Part shown: positions 25,603 through 34,327 of the stretch, in pieces
Layout: every line of letters starts with the position of its first letter
Position numbering within the stretch: position 1 is the stretch's first letter
Assembly (NCBI RefSeq): GCF_004684095.1
Contig: NZ_SRII01000014.1
Location: forward strand, 1 to 64,000
Reading direction: 5' to 3'
Source: Hymenobacter sp. UV11
GTDB lineage: Bacteria; Bacteroidota; Bacteroidia; Cytophagales; Hymenobacteraceae
DNA: 64,000 nucleotides
Notes under the pieces: model-generated
What the model saw: only the letters and a program-made list of their open reading frames with translations
What the model was told of the DNA's origin: nothing
Databases searched by the model: none
Position numbers and translations under genes: made by a program

Positions 25603-25755
25603 TAGTAAACCTAGTTAATTACCTCGGCGGTGAATATAGTGCCACCTTGACGAGCCATTTCGAAGAGGAATTAACCACTTAAAACAACAGTTTTGTGATG
25701 TGCCGTAAATAGCTTTATTTCAGATATTTGACACGTGTTAAACGTCCGTTTAACT

Positions 25756-25788
25756 TTTGTGACAAGATGGGATTTTGGGCTAGTTTTG
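25756..25788 (+). promoter_or_regulatory. Bacteroidota promoter (TTTG, 21 bp, TANNTTTG)
   Basis: TTTG at 25756-25759 (-33 element), exactly 21 bp, then TAGTTTTG at 25781-25788 (-7 element). Both match the Bacteroidota sigma-A consensus. The ATG of the recombinase gene begins 6 bp after the -7 element, so the transcript should be leaderless or nearly so. Confidence 0.7.
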
Positions 25789-25793
25789 TACCA

Positions 25794-26456
25794 ATGACCC
25801 AGTTTGTCGCCTACTTCCGGGTGAGTACCGTCCGCCAAGGCCAGTCCGGCCTTGGGCTTGAAGCCCAGCAAGCCGCGGTACAGAATTTCCTCCGCGGCGA
25901 TGCCCAACTCGTTGCGACCTTTCTCGAAATTGAGAGTGGGAAGAAAAACGAGCGGCCGCAACTGCAGGCGGCCATTGCCCGGGCCCGGCAGGAGGACGCG
26001 GTGCTGCTGGTGGCGAAGTTGGACCGCCTCGCGCGCAACGTTGCCTTCCTCGCTACGCTCATGGAAAGCCGGGTGCGCTTCCAGGCTGTCGACTTGCCCG
26101 CGGCCGATGAGTTTACCCTGCACATCATGGCGGCCGTGGCCCAGAAGGAGGCTTCGGCTATTTCGACCCGCACCCGCGATGCCCTGGCCGCGAAGAGGGC
26201 GCGTGGGGCGCAGTTAGGCACGCCAGCTAATCTGACCCAGGCCGCGCGCGAGAAATCGTGGGCCGCCATGACGCAGAATGCGCAGGCCAATCTGAACAAC
26301 CGGCAGGCCGCGCAACTTGCGACGCTGCTACGCGCCACCGGCGCTACCCTGCGGGCCATTGCCGAGCAACTCAATCAGTCCGGTTACCGCACGCGGCATG
26401 GAAAAGCGTTTCACCCAATGGGTATCCAGCGTCTACTAACCAACCCAGCTGCCTGA
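25794..26456 (+). CDS. Small serine recombinase (resolvase/invertase family)
   Basis: A 220-residue protein, MTQFVAYFRVSTVRQGQSGLGLEAQ, with catalytic Ser11. It has LLVAKLDRLARN, ISTRTRDALAAKRARGAQLGTPANLT (E-helix to hinge) and a C-terminal helix-turn-helix (LRAIAEQLNQSGYRTRHGKAF). It is a close paralogue of the protein at 11725 in opposite orientation. The chosen ATG fits the promoter directly upstream; the frame is open 22 codons further but runs over the promoter. Confidence 0.87.
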   Translation: MTQFVAYFRVSTVRQGQSGLGLEAQQAAVQNFLRGDAQLVATFLEIESGKKNERPQLQAAIARARQEDAVLLVAKLDRLARNVAFLATLMESRVRFQAVDLPAADEFTLHIMAAVAQKEASAISTRTRDALAAKRARGAQLGTPANLTQAAREKSWAAMTQNAQANLNNRQAAQLATLLRATGATLRAIAEQLNQSGYRTRHGKAFHPMGIQRLLTNPAA

Positions 26457-26562
26457 GGGGGGACTAATGAAGCGCGTGTTTATATAATTTAAGGAGTAAG
26501 ACGAAAGCGCCAACGGGTAAACTGATTTAGTAGCCTTTAACTAGTAATTCTATTTTTCATGG

Positions 26563-26961
26563 TCAGGTTAATAACCCCTGTTCTTTTAGATAGTCGAAAA
26601 TTAATTTATCGACCCCTACCAATTGGTCTTTCTCCGCATAGCAAAACCATTTAATTTTTTCGATTTCAGCGCTAGCCTGAATCGCCCCTTTGTATTCTCC
26701 CGCATAACACGTCATTCTTACGAGAACCCCTGCTGGCTGTCCGTGCGCTTGCGCCTCAAAAATGCCGACAAACTGCAACGTGCTTTTATCGACAAGTACA
26801 GTTAGTTCTTCCTCGATTTCTCGCAGTAAGGCTTGCTCGTCCGATTCCCCCGGCTCTCTTTTACCACCTGGGATATAATATTTATCCTTCCCATAATTTT
26901 TCGTCAAAAGAACCTGATTGTCTTGGATTTCTATCCACGCCAGTTTATCAATCAAGTTCAT
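26563..26961 (-). CDS. Nudix hydrolase
   Basis: A 132-residue single-domain Nudix protein. The Nudix box GGKREPGESDEQALLREIEEEL fits G-x5-E-x7-REUxEE and carries the metal-binding glutamates. It should hydrolyse a nucleoside diphosphate derivative or similar. ATG at 26961 is used; the open frame continues to a TTG at 26970. Its A+T content is higher than its neighbours, suggesting recent transfer. Confidence 0.85.
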   Translation of the reverse strand: MNLIDKLAWIEIQDNQVLLTKNYGKDKYYIPGGKREPGESDEQALLREIEEELTVLVDKSTLQFVGIFEAQAHGQPAGVLVRMTCYAGEYKGAIQASAEIEKIKWFCYAEKDQLVGVDKLIFDYLKEQGLLT

Positions 26962-27193
26962 GGCTTCCAAGTTTTAGGACGAGTAGAGAGAGACGGTGGG
27001 GAAAGTAAGCTCAGTGATAGGGTTGGCAAGAGCGTAGAAACAGAAAACCCTACTAAGAAGTCGCTTTTAACCGGGAAAGCTACCAGGTGAGACTGGTTGA
27101 GTGCCTTTCTACAAGGGGTAGCTCCTGCCTGCTGCAGGAGTATCGGAGCTTTCTTACCTAGCAGACTTACTACTGCCTAGCAATAGCCTACCC

Positions 27194-28030
27194 CTAACGG
27201 GGCCGGGAGTTAAGCGCCCGCTCGATATCGGCCAGGTATATACGGTCTAACGACTCGCTGTACACATCCTGTCGATGCGCGCCCCGTCGGAAGAGCGAAT
27301 CCGCCCGCAGCCATTGCTGGCGCGCGAGCAGGGGCTGCTGCTGGTGCTGGTACACGAGGCCTAAGTAGTAGTGGGTATCGGCCAGCTGAGGTACTTGCTG
27401 CTGTTCGTGCAGCAGGTCCGCGCGGGCCCCTGAGTAATCGCCATCCTGTAGGCGGGTGACGCCCCGATGCAAGTAATCATAGAGCCCCACCCGCTGCTTG
27501 GCCTCCAGTTCGGGCAGGTACGCGTTCAGCAGGGCCAGCGCCCCGGCTCGGTCCCCTAACTCTCGCCGACACAGGGCAAGTATCAAGCGCAGGTCCGACT
27601 CGCCGTCCTGGCTGTAGCCCGGCTGCCCCTTGGTCAACCGCATGAGGTGAGTCAAATCGTCGAGGGCTCCCGCATAGTCCCGTAGAAACTGAAAGCGGCA
27701 CCAGCCCCGGTAGCCCAGGTACTGGGCCGGTTGCAGGCGCACGGCTTCGTCAATCAAGCGCTTCCAGGTACTGAAATCGCCGCGTTTGAGGTAGGGCACC
27801 GCCTTTTCCCGCCACGCCGGGGCGAAACTGGGGCACAGCGTCAGAATCTGGTCAAAGTACGCCTGGGAAGCGGCCGTACCCTGGCCCGACTGTTGACGCG
27901 GGGGCGACTCGTAGAGGTCACAGGCCTGCCGACACGGGCTACCCACCGGGTAGAGGTTGCAATTAACACGTTGGGCCCCCGAGGAAAGGGCGCTAGCTAG
28001 GGCGACCAGCAGCAGCAAGAGACGGGTCAT
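27194..28030 (-). CDS. Exported TPR-repeat protein
   Basis: A 278-residue protein with a signal peptide (MTRLLLLLVALASALSSGAQ) and four to five TPR-like hairpins (for example FAPAWREKAVPYLKRGDFSTW, DYAGALDDLTHLMRL, GDRAGALALLNAYLPEL, DTHYYLGLVYQHQQQPLLARQQW). A short Cys-containing N-terminal stretch (CNLYPVGSPCRQACDLYE) may form disulfides. It overlaps the gene at 28027 by ATGA, so the two are translated together. It is probably a periplasmic protein-interaction scaffold. Confidence 0.7.
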   Translation of the reverse strand: MTRLLLLLVALASALSSGAQRVNCNLYPVGSPCRQACDLYESPPRQQSGQGTAASQAYFDQILTLCPSFAPAWREKAVPYLKRGDFSTWKRLIDEAVRLQPAQYLGYRGWCRFQFLRDYAGALDDLTHLMRLTKGQPGYSQDGESDLRLILALCRRELGDRAGALALLNAYLPELEAKQRVGLYDYLHRGVTRLQDGDYSGARADLLHEQQQVPQLADTHYYLGLVYQHQQQPLLARQQWLRADSLFRRGAHRQDVYSESLDRIYLADIERALNSRPR

Positions 28031-28590
28031 GGCAAGATATCCACGATGCGGCCGTGGGAAATTTTGAAGACGAGGTGATAATAGCTGTCCAGCACCTGAC
28101 CATGGAGCGCCCCCTGCCCGCTGTAGTACCCGGGCTGCCAGCCAGCCAGCGCCCGAGTACGGCGCAACAGCTCAGCTACCAAGACGGCGCTAAATTGGGT
28201 TGGCTGGTAAGTCGAGTTCACTTGAAAAACGCGGAAGCGGTCGGTTTGCCCGTGGCAATTGACCAGAAAGCGAATCGTGAGATAGCCGCTGTCCGTGGTC
28301 TGGCTGAATGGAATTGGTTTTTCGAGCAGGCGCTGGCGTAGGGCGGTCATCCCACCCGCATAGCTGGTATGCACTTGATAGTATTGCGGCGCATCATAGA
28401 CGCCGCAGCGTTGAAAGCTCGCCCGGTCCGTGGCACTGTCGTAGGCAATATCTCCGACATTGGTGACGGGGAGGGGTGGCAATACGACGTGCTGCGCTAC
28501 TGCGCTTGGGTCGATTCCCAGCAGCAGACCGGCAGGTAGGCCGCCTCTTACCCAATACAGTAGCTTTAGTAGCGAAATATAAGGCTTCAT
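28027..28590 (-). CDS. Exported protein of unknown function
   Basis: A 187-residue protein with an N-terminal hydrophobic export segment. The middle part (LRQRLLEKPIPFSQTTDSGYLTIRFLVNCHGQTDRFRVFQVNSTYQP) resembles the pattern of a TonB C-terminal-like or related beta-alpha-beta domain, but I cannot assign it firmly. The C-terminal YYHLVFKISHGRIVDILP is typical of small Bacteroidota periplasmic proteins. It is the first gene of a two-gene operon with the TPR protein. Confidence 0.55.
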   Translation of the reverse strand: MKPYISLLKLLYWVRGGLPAGLLLGIDPSAVAQHVVLPPLPVTNVGDIAYDSATDRASFQRCGVYDAPQYYQVHTSYAGGMTALRQRLLEKPIPFSQTTDSGYLTIRFLVNCHGQTDRFRVFQVNSTYQPTQFSAVLVAELLRRTRALAGWQPGYYSGQGALHGQVLDSYYHLVFKISHGRIVDILP

Positions 28591-28765
28591 AAAGCAAGGG
28601 GCAGACGTAGCTAGAACGCTAGCTAGCAGGCAAACCTAACACCAGCCGGCCTTAGCCTAGGTATGCTAAGCAATTCTCTGGCTAGTGTCTCCGGATGCAG
28701 GTTAAAAGTGCCTGCTGCCACGAATGCACAAAAGCGGGGAGGTACAGCGTTTTTTCACCAGCGTT

Positions 28766-28800
28766 TTTGGTAGCTACTGCGCTGGCAGCCGTTACTTTTG
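28766..28800 (+). promoter_or_regulatory. Possible promoter for the second M28 gene
   Basis: TTTG at 28766-28769 and TACTTTTG at 28793-28800 match the Bacteroidota -33/-7 elements. The 23-bp spacing is slightly long. The M28 start is about 150 nt downstream. The rest of the 357-bp gap (28591-28947) shows no gene. Confidence 0.4.
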
Positions 28801-28947
28801 ACAACCACTCGCCCTCACTTGAGGGAGCCACCACTTGCGGCCGTTCAGGCGGGTAATAGGCCCGTGACCAGCCAACTAGTTGCCGCTAACCTTTGTCCCG
28901 GCGAAGCGGCTCCTGGCCTACCCATCATCCTTCTCCCGCCGGTTTCC

Positions 28948-30885
28948 ATGCGTCGCCCTTTCTTCGTAGCCGCCTTCCTGCTGGCGTCCATCCCCAGTCT
29001 GGCACAACCCGCGCGGCCCCAGCCAGCCGGCACCCACCCCAGCGCCAATTCTCGCCGCCTGACTACGCCGCCCGCGGCTAACCAAGCGCTTCGCTATGCC
29101 GACCGCATCACGGCCACCGGACTCCGGCAGGACCTCACGGTACTGGCCTCCGATGCGTACGAAGGCCGGGCTACCGGGCAGAAAGGCCAGAAAATGGCCG
29201 CTACTTACCTGGCTAACGCCTTGGCCAAAGCTGGGCTGGTCGGCCCGGTGCCCAACTCTGACACGCCGTTTTACCAGCGCTTTTCGTTGACGCGCACCGG
29301 GCTCGATTCCACTTCGTCCGTCACGGTCGGCGGGCGGACCTTCCTCGTGAACAAGGATTTTTACGTGCTGGTCCGTAGTCCGGCCGCCGCCTCGGCCCAG
29401 TTGCAGCCCACTTTTGTTGGCTACGGCATCAGTACGCCGGAGTACGCTGATTTTACGCCGGCGGACCCCGCCCTGAAAGGCAAAGACCTGATTATGCTGC
29501 TGGGGGAACCCCAAACCCCGGCGGGGCAGGCGCTACTCGGCCAAGATGGGCAGGCCAGTCCGTATGGTAGCCCCGGCTTTGCCGAAGTACTGGCGCGGGG
29601 ACCGGGGCTGTACGCGCTGGCCCCGCGGTCTACCATTCGCATTATGCCCAGCACCGCCGCCTTCGCGCGGGTGCCCCAGGACTATGCCAACCTCTACGGC
29701 TGGCAGGACCGAATAGCTTTTCCGGGAGCCACGCCCCCCCCCGCGACCGGTCCCAACGTATTCTTTGTATCTCCCGAGATGGGCGCTGCGCTGTTGGGGA
29801 CCACTGCCGCGGGGCTGACCGCCTATCGCCAAGCCGTTGCGGCGGCTGGTAAGCCAGTACCCGCGCCTTTTCAGGCTCCCCCGGCGATGCTTCAGGTGCG
29901 CGTGCAAACCCAGCCGTTCACGACCGAGAACGTGCTGGGCTACCTGGAAGGCACCGATAAAAAGCAGGAGGTGGTCGTCGTATCGGCGCATTACGACCAC
30001 GTCGGCGTGCAGCAGGGGCGCGTGTATAACGGCGCGGATGATGATGGCTCTGGCACGGTGAGCCTGCTGGCGATGGCCCGCGCGTTTGCCCAGGCCAAGA
30101 AAGAGGGCCATGGTCCGCGTCGCAGCCTCTTGTTCCTGGCCAACGTGGGCGAAGAGCTGGACCTGCTCGGGTCGCAGTACTACACCGACCATCCGGTTTT
30201 TCCGCTGGCGGCCACCGTGGCCGACCTGCACCTGGACATGATCGGGCGCGTGGATAGCCTGCACCCCGGCACAGGCGACTACCTCTACCTGATTGGCGAC
30301 GACTGGCTCTCGACCGATTTGCACCACCTCAGCGAGGCCATCAACCGGCAGGCCGCGCCCTTGCAGCTCGATTACCGCTACAACACGCTAGCCGACCCCT
30401 CGCATCTCTACTATCGGTCGGACCACTACAATTTTGCCAAGCACCGGGTACCGGTCATCTATTATTTCAGCGGCTTCCACCGGGACTACCACCAACCCAG
30501 CGACGACGTAGAGAAGATTGACTTCACGGCCCTTACCCAGCGCAGCCGCCTTATTTTCCGCACCGCCTGGGCCGTGGCCAACCGCGCCCAGCGGGTACGA
30601 GTGGATGCCGAGTATCAACCTACTAGCTTTCAACCGGTGACGGCCGAGCTGGACCGCTATACGGGCAAGTACGTGAGTACCCAGGTACCTCTTAAGATTA
30701 CGATAACCCGCGTGGGAGAATCGCTCGAAGCCCAGCTAGAAGCCCGCTACCCATTGCCCCTGGAACCGGTAAGTGCCGGCGTGTTCAAGGATGACCAGGT
30801 CGGGGTCCGTCTGGAGTTTGACCCCGTCCAGTCCCGCTTCCTCCTGCTACAAGGTGGGCAACGCTGGTTATTTACTAAATCCTAG
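28948..30885 (+). CDS. Secreted M28-family zinc aminopeptidase with extra C-terminal domain
   Basis: A 645-residue protein starting MRRPFFVAAFLLASIPSLAQ (signal peptide). The frame is open from 28798, but that extension has no signal-like sequence. It has the same PA-insert plus M28 architecture as the protein at 8073. Zinc residues are visible in SAHYDHVG, NGADDDGSGT, ANVGEELDLLGS, LDMIGR and DYHQPSDD. It adds an about 90-residue beta-rich C-terminal domain (ELDRYTGKYVS..VPLKITITRVGESL...RWLFTK), a type often found after Bacteroidota hydrolases (DUF3471-like). Confidence 0.88.
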   Translation: MRRPFFVAAFLLASIPSLAQPARPQPAGTHPSANSRRLTTPPAANQALRYADRITATGLRQDLTVLASDAYEGRATGQKGQKMAATYLANALAKAGLVGPVPNSDTPFYQRFSLTRTGLDSTSSVTVGGRTFLVNKDFYVLVRSPAAASAQLQPTFVGYGISTPEYADFTPADPALKGKDLIMLLGEPQTPAGQALLGQDGQASPYGSPGFAEVLARGPGLYALAPRSTIRIMPSTAAFARVPQDYANLYGWQDRIAFPGATPPPATGPNVFFVSPEMGAALLGTTAAGLTAYRQAVAAAGKPVPAPFQAPPAMLQVRVQTQPFTTENVLGYLEGTDKKQEVVVVSAHYDHVGVQQGRVYNGADDDGSGTVSLLAMARAFAQAKKEGHGPRRSLLFLANVGEELDLLGSQYYTDHPVFPLAATVADLHLDMIGRVDSLHPGTGDYLYLIGDDWLSTDLHHLSEAINRQAAPLQLDYRYNTLADPSHLYYRSDHYNFAKHRVPVIYYFSGFHRDYHQPSDDVEKIDFTALTQRSRLIFRTAWAVANRAQRVRVDAEYQPTSFQPVTAELDRYTGKYVSTQVPLKITITRVGESLEAQLEARYPLPLEPVSAGVFKDDQVGVRLEFDPVQSRFLLLQGGQRWLFTKS

Positions 30886-31050
30886 CTGAGCCAGCTTACT
30901 CCTTCCTATCGCTGCTGGCTCCTACCAGTTAGGCCGCGGCCCTACGCTAAGCTCCCATCGGGGCTGCTTCCGTTGGCTTTCGCAGGCGGCGCAGGGACAA
31001 CTGGCTTTTGCGTAAGTCCTATCCTTAGAACAGCTTCCCCCCTTCATTCC

Positions 31051-32040
31051 ATGCAAAAAGTTACGCGGTGGCTGCTGGCCGGGGCTAGCCTAATCGCCTT
31101 TACCTTGGTGGCCCTGCCCGAACTAATTTGGCGGGTCCGGCTAGCCACCGCCCAGCCTGACCCGCAGAAGGTTCAGCTCGTGACCGAAGACATTCCGCGC
31201 TTCTGGCGGGCCTACGACCTAGCCGCCCGCGACACGGCCCACGCCGTCCAGCTTTTTCAGCGCGTGTACTTCGACCAGGCTAGCCCCGGCTTACGGGACT
31301 ACTTCGATTTGAAAATCAAGTCGGTACCGAAGTTTGTGGCCAACCAGCGGCGCAAGGCGCGCTACTACCGCAGCATCCGCTCGCTTACCCTCCGCGTCGA
31401 CAGCCTGAAGCCCCAGATTCTGGCCGGCTTCGGGAAGCTAAAAGAACTGTATCCGGCGGCGCGCTTTCCGAACGTCTACTTCGTCATCGGGCGCTGGACT
31501 TCGGGCGGGACGGCTTCCAGGCGAGGCCTGCTCATCGGCACCGATATGGCATGCCAGGCACCCGGCATAGACGAGGGCGAGTTGACGTTGTGGGAGCGCC
31601 ATAACCTCGGCAGCTTGGCGGGCCTACCCAGCTTGGTGGCCCACGAACATATCCATTTCCTGCAAAAAGACGGCCTCGACCGAAGCCTGCTACGCGGGGC
31701 CATCCACGAGGGCATGGCCGACTTCCTCGCGGAGCTGGCCACCGGCCGCAACGTCAACGCCCGCCTGCAAGCTTATGGCCTGGCCCACGAGCCAGCGCTA
31801 TGGGCCGCCTTCACGCAGGAAATGGGCAGTACCAACTCGCGCAACTGGATTGCCAACGACAACCAGGAAACCGCCGATAAGCCCGCTGACTTGGGCTACT
31901 TCGTGGGCTACCGCATCTGCCAGGCGTACTACGAGCGCCTGGCAGATAAGAAGCAAGCTGTAGCCGACATGTTGACTGTTAGCGACTACCCGGCTTTTTT
32001 GGCTAAAAGTGGCTATGCGCAGAAAATGGCCGCCCAGTAA
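31051..32040 (+). CDS. Membrane-anchored putative zinc metallopeptidase (HExxH)
   Basis: A 329-residue protein with one N-terminal membrane helix (MQKVTRWLLAGASLIAFTLVALPELIW) and a periplasmic domain. SLVAHEHIHFLQKD contains HEHIH, a valid HExxH zinc motif, and downstream HEGMADFLAELATG supplies a candidate third ligand Glu as in gluzincins (DUF2268-like proteases). The ATG at 31051 is preferred over 30973 because it begins directly before the membrane helix. The substrate is unknown. Confidence 0.65.
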   Translation: MQKVTRWLLAGASLIAFTLVALPELIWRVRLATAQPDPQKVQLVTEDIPRFWRAYDLAARDTAHAVQLFQRVYFDQASPGLRDYFDLKIKSVPKFVANQRRKARYYRSIRSLTLRVDSLKPQILAGFGKLKELYPAARFPNVYFVIGRWTSGGTASRRGLLIGTDMACQAPGIDEGELTLWERHNLGSLAGLPSLVAHEHIHFLQKDGLDRSLLRGAIHEGMADFLAELATGRNVNARLQAYGLAHEPALWAAFTQEMGSTNSRNWIANDNQETADKPADLGYFVGYRICQAYYERLADKKQAVADMLTVSDYPAFLAKSGYAQKMAAQ

Positions 32041-32113
32041 GGCAGTCTCTGGCTAGGCCACGTTAGGCCCCGCACCTAGCCCGCCTGCGCTGCTAGCCCC
32101 CTGCAGTTCCTAC

Positions 32114-32245
32114 TTAGCGCAGCCAATAAGCTCCACTAGCTAAGACGACGCCCAGCAGCAGCACCCAGAGCAGTCGTTGACGCCGCTGGCGCCGTTGTAA
32201 CCGTCGGGAACGCGGTTGCGGCATTAAATGGGGCAGCGTAGACAT
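32114..32245 (-). CDS. Small basic single-pass membrane protein
   Basis: A 43-residue frame: MSTLPHLMPQPRSRRLQRRQ followed by RRQRLLWVLLLGVVLASGAYWLR. The strongly basic cytosolic half and one transmembrane helix make a plausible small membrane protein. No homologue is recognised, and its short length means it could be chance. Confidence 0.35.
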   Translation of the reverse strand: MSTLPHLMPQPRSRRLQRRQRRQRLLWVLLLGVVLASGAYWLR

Positions 32246-32469
32246 GTTGAAAGCTAGCCAATAACGAACACCTAAGCAAGTACAGGCACAGTAGAGGCCA
32301 GAAGCCTAAATAATAACTGTCTATGAGGTAGACGCTTAATCAGTGAGATTTTGCCTTTTGATTGCAAGCTATTCGGTAGCGGGTAAATGCTTGTACAACT
32401 TATACTATTACTCTGATTACTTAACAATAAGTATTTTATAGTCAATTGTTTAACAAAGTGCAAACGTTC

Positions 32470-32617
32470 GTGGCTGTTGCAGAACTAGCAAGCTCGTTCA
32501 ACCAGCGGCCGCAGTTGGTACGGAAACCGGCAAAAAGCAGCGTTAGCGTTAGGTTACAGGCCAGCTTTGGTTGCTAGTGCCCCATGCGAAGGCTCGACTG
32601 AGTTCTGCAACAGCCAC
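32470..32617. mobile_element. MITE-like element, 148 bp
   Basis: Terminal inverted repeats GTGGCTGTTGCAGAACT (32470-32486) and their exact complement (32601-32617) enclose about 114 bp with no coding frame. A 4-bp direct repeat GTTC flanks both sides (32466-32469 and 32618-32621), as expected of a target duplication. GGCTGTTGCA-type termini occur in IS5/IS1182-like elements, which could mobilise it. It lies in the 650-bp gap 32041-32693. Confidence 0.6.
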
Positions 32618-32693
32618 GTTCCTTTACAAGATGTAAAAAAGCTCGGCTGTACTACTCATTCCTGAATTATTCATCCTAACTAGATCATTTTAG

Positions 32694-33161
32694 TTAGGCT
32701 TGCAAGAATTCTTGCATGTGCGCCGGTAAGGGATAGCTACCCTGCAGCCGGCGCATCAGCACAACTTCTCCCAGGTGAAAGGACAAGTGCAGTGCGACCT
32801 CTTGCAAAGCCAGTGCTTGCGCGATAACTTGTGGCGCTTCCCCTTTCGCCTCGCTGGCCCAGCTTTTCAGCTCAACCAGTTGGCGCTTGAATTGCATGAC
32901 GGCAGCTTGCAACGCTGCTTTGTTGGGGGGTACGCGTGCCGCATCCCAGCTTCGCTTTTCGTCAAACGCCTCTGCGGAAGCTATGCCTTGTAGTTGAGCT
33001 AATTGATGCGCTTGCCACCTAAGCAAGTGTTGCAAAATTTGCCAAATAGTGGCGGGAAAAGCTTCCTGCTCCGCGCTGCAGTTAACCACGGTCAAATTGT
33101 CGAAAGCCTTGAACGTATCAAACGACTGCTCAAACAGGCGCTGGCTATCAATTGACATCAT
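32694..33161 (-). CDS. DinB-family protein
   Basis: A 155-residue four-helix-bundle protein of the DinB/YfiT type. The three metal-binding His positions are recognisable: one in ILQHLLRWQAHQ and two in ALHLSFHLGEVVLMRR. Such proteins are metal-dependent thiol transferases or of unknown role. The ATG at 33161 (MMSIDSQRLFEQ) is used; the frame is open to 33209. Confidence 0.7.
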   Translation of the reverse strand: MMSIDSQRLFEQSFDTFKAFDNLTVVNCSAEQEAFPATIWQILQHLLRWQAHQLAQLQGIASAEAFDEKRSWDAARVPPNKAALQAAVMQFKRQLVELKSWASEAKGEAPQVIAQALALQEVALHLSFHLGEVVLMRRLQGSYPLPAHMQEFLQA

Positions 33162-33356
33162 GGGATCGACTACTCTACTGGTGAGATTATACGAGAGTCT
33201 AGACAACACCTCGATGGAAGCTTCCCGTGGCTGCTAAGCTACAGCAAATGTTTGCTTCGCCTGAGACACTATATAAACGGACGTTTCTAAAATAACTATA
33301 GCCCAGCTTTTGCGACCTACTCTTTATCATACGATTATACGCTTGCTTCGGCTACC

Positions 33357-33437
33357 CGCTACGTTGCCTATTATCGCCTGAGCACTACTCGCCAAGATAA
33401 GTTTGGCTCAGGCTCGATACCTAGCAAGCTCACGTGA
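33357..33437 (+). pseudogene. Serine recombinase relic (N-terminal fragment)
   Basis: This frame reads RYVAYYRLSTTRQDKFGSGSIPSKLT and stops. It lines up with the start of the two intact recombinases (VAYFRVSTVRQGQSGLG; VAYLRVSTQKQGQSGLG), including the catalytic Ser. The rest is lost. It lies 285 bp from the first gene of the defence island, and may be the remains of the mobility gene that brought the island. I see no firm gene in the remaining parts of 33162-33721. Confidence 0.6.
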
Positions 33438-33721
33438 TGTGTAATATGCTTTTATCTATTGTAACTGGCTCTCGATTTGGGAAGCATACAGTTTCCATCA
33501 CGGCCCCGGCTGCTTCGTGGGCACGGTTGAGGCGCGGGTTCTTACTGGTTTAGGACATGCCGTGCTGAGCGCGCACCTGATTAAGATTCTCGTTCTAGTG
33601 CCCATGTCTAAGCCCGGGTGGGTGGCCCTCCACTATCTCTACTATATAGCAAGCTACATTTGAATCATACCGCCGCTGGCCAGGCTATCTAAGCGCAGGT
33701 GGCAAGTGATTTTCATTCGGC

Positions 33722-34327
33722 TTACCTCAAGTAAGAAATGCGGCGGTCAATCGCTAGCGTATTGCGGCGAAAGTTGACCATCTGTAAACTAGCACCATAT
33801 ATTTCGGCAATTTCTTCGGATGTACGACCAGCACGCACATGGTCAAAAATGCCCTTCTCAGGAATCTGTAGTGCTGCTCCTAACCACTTCGCTTCTTGCT
33901 CGTGGCAAGCATTATGTACGCGCAGCGAGATATCCGCATTAAGCTGTAAGCAATCTCCTCGATGCTCACAGAGTATGTGGGCTAGTTCGTGCATAATATC
34001 ACTTTCCTGCCGGGCAGGAGAATTATTACCATTATAGAGGATCATTCTGTAGCCATTTACGATGGCCACAATGGCTGAAAACTCCGTGGTATCGCTTGCA
34101 ACCCATTTTAAATGCTGACGCACTTTTAAGTGGTCGGGAAACTCATCGACCAGTGCATCAACTATTTCGTCACTTAATGCGCCTGCCGCAGCAAGGAGTA
34201 TCCCGTGCACGCCAGTTGCCAATTTGGCAGGGCAAGCAACTCTAGCATTTAAGCCTAACCGTTGACGTAGGTGAAGCGAATGACTTTCTGCATCAGCCTT
34301 GAACCGTGGGGGGAATTTGAGACTCAT
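33722..34327 (-). CDS. ImmA/IrrE-family metallopeptidase (CapP-like)
   Basis: A 201-residue protein with the ImmA/IrrE zinc peptidase motif in the middle: DIMHELAHILCEHRGD (HELAH), then a following Glu region HEQEAKWLGAALQIPEKGIF. The C-terminal part VRAGRTSEEIAEIYGASLQMVNFRRN is the typical family tail. Its gene overlaps the 3' end of the XRE gene by 35 bp. In known systems (ImmA/ImmR, CapP/CapH) the peptidase cleaves the XRE repressor on a damage signal and derepresses neighbouring genes. That role is inferred here from the pairing and from the adjacent CBASS-like operon. ATG 34327 is preferred over 34357. Confidence 0.85.
   Translation of the reverse strand: MSLKFPPRFKADAESHSLHLRQRLGLNARVACPAKLATGVHGILLAAAGALSDEIVDALVDEFPDHLKVRQHLKWVASDTTEFSAIVAIVNGYRMILYNGNNSPARQESDIMHELAHILCEHRGDCLQLNADISLRVHNACHEQEAKWLGAALQIPEKGIFDHVRAGRTSEEIAEIYGASLQMVNFRRNTLAIDRRISYLR

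Noticed and set aside
33449..33664. Open frame of about 70 codons without a start codon next to the recombinase relic
   Set aside because: It reads NWLSIWEAYSFHHGPG... to a TGA, but no start codon and no family could be matched; recorded as a possible relic only.
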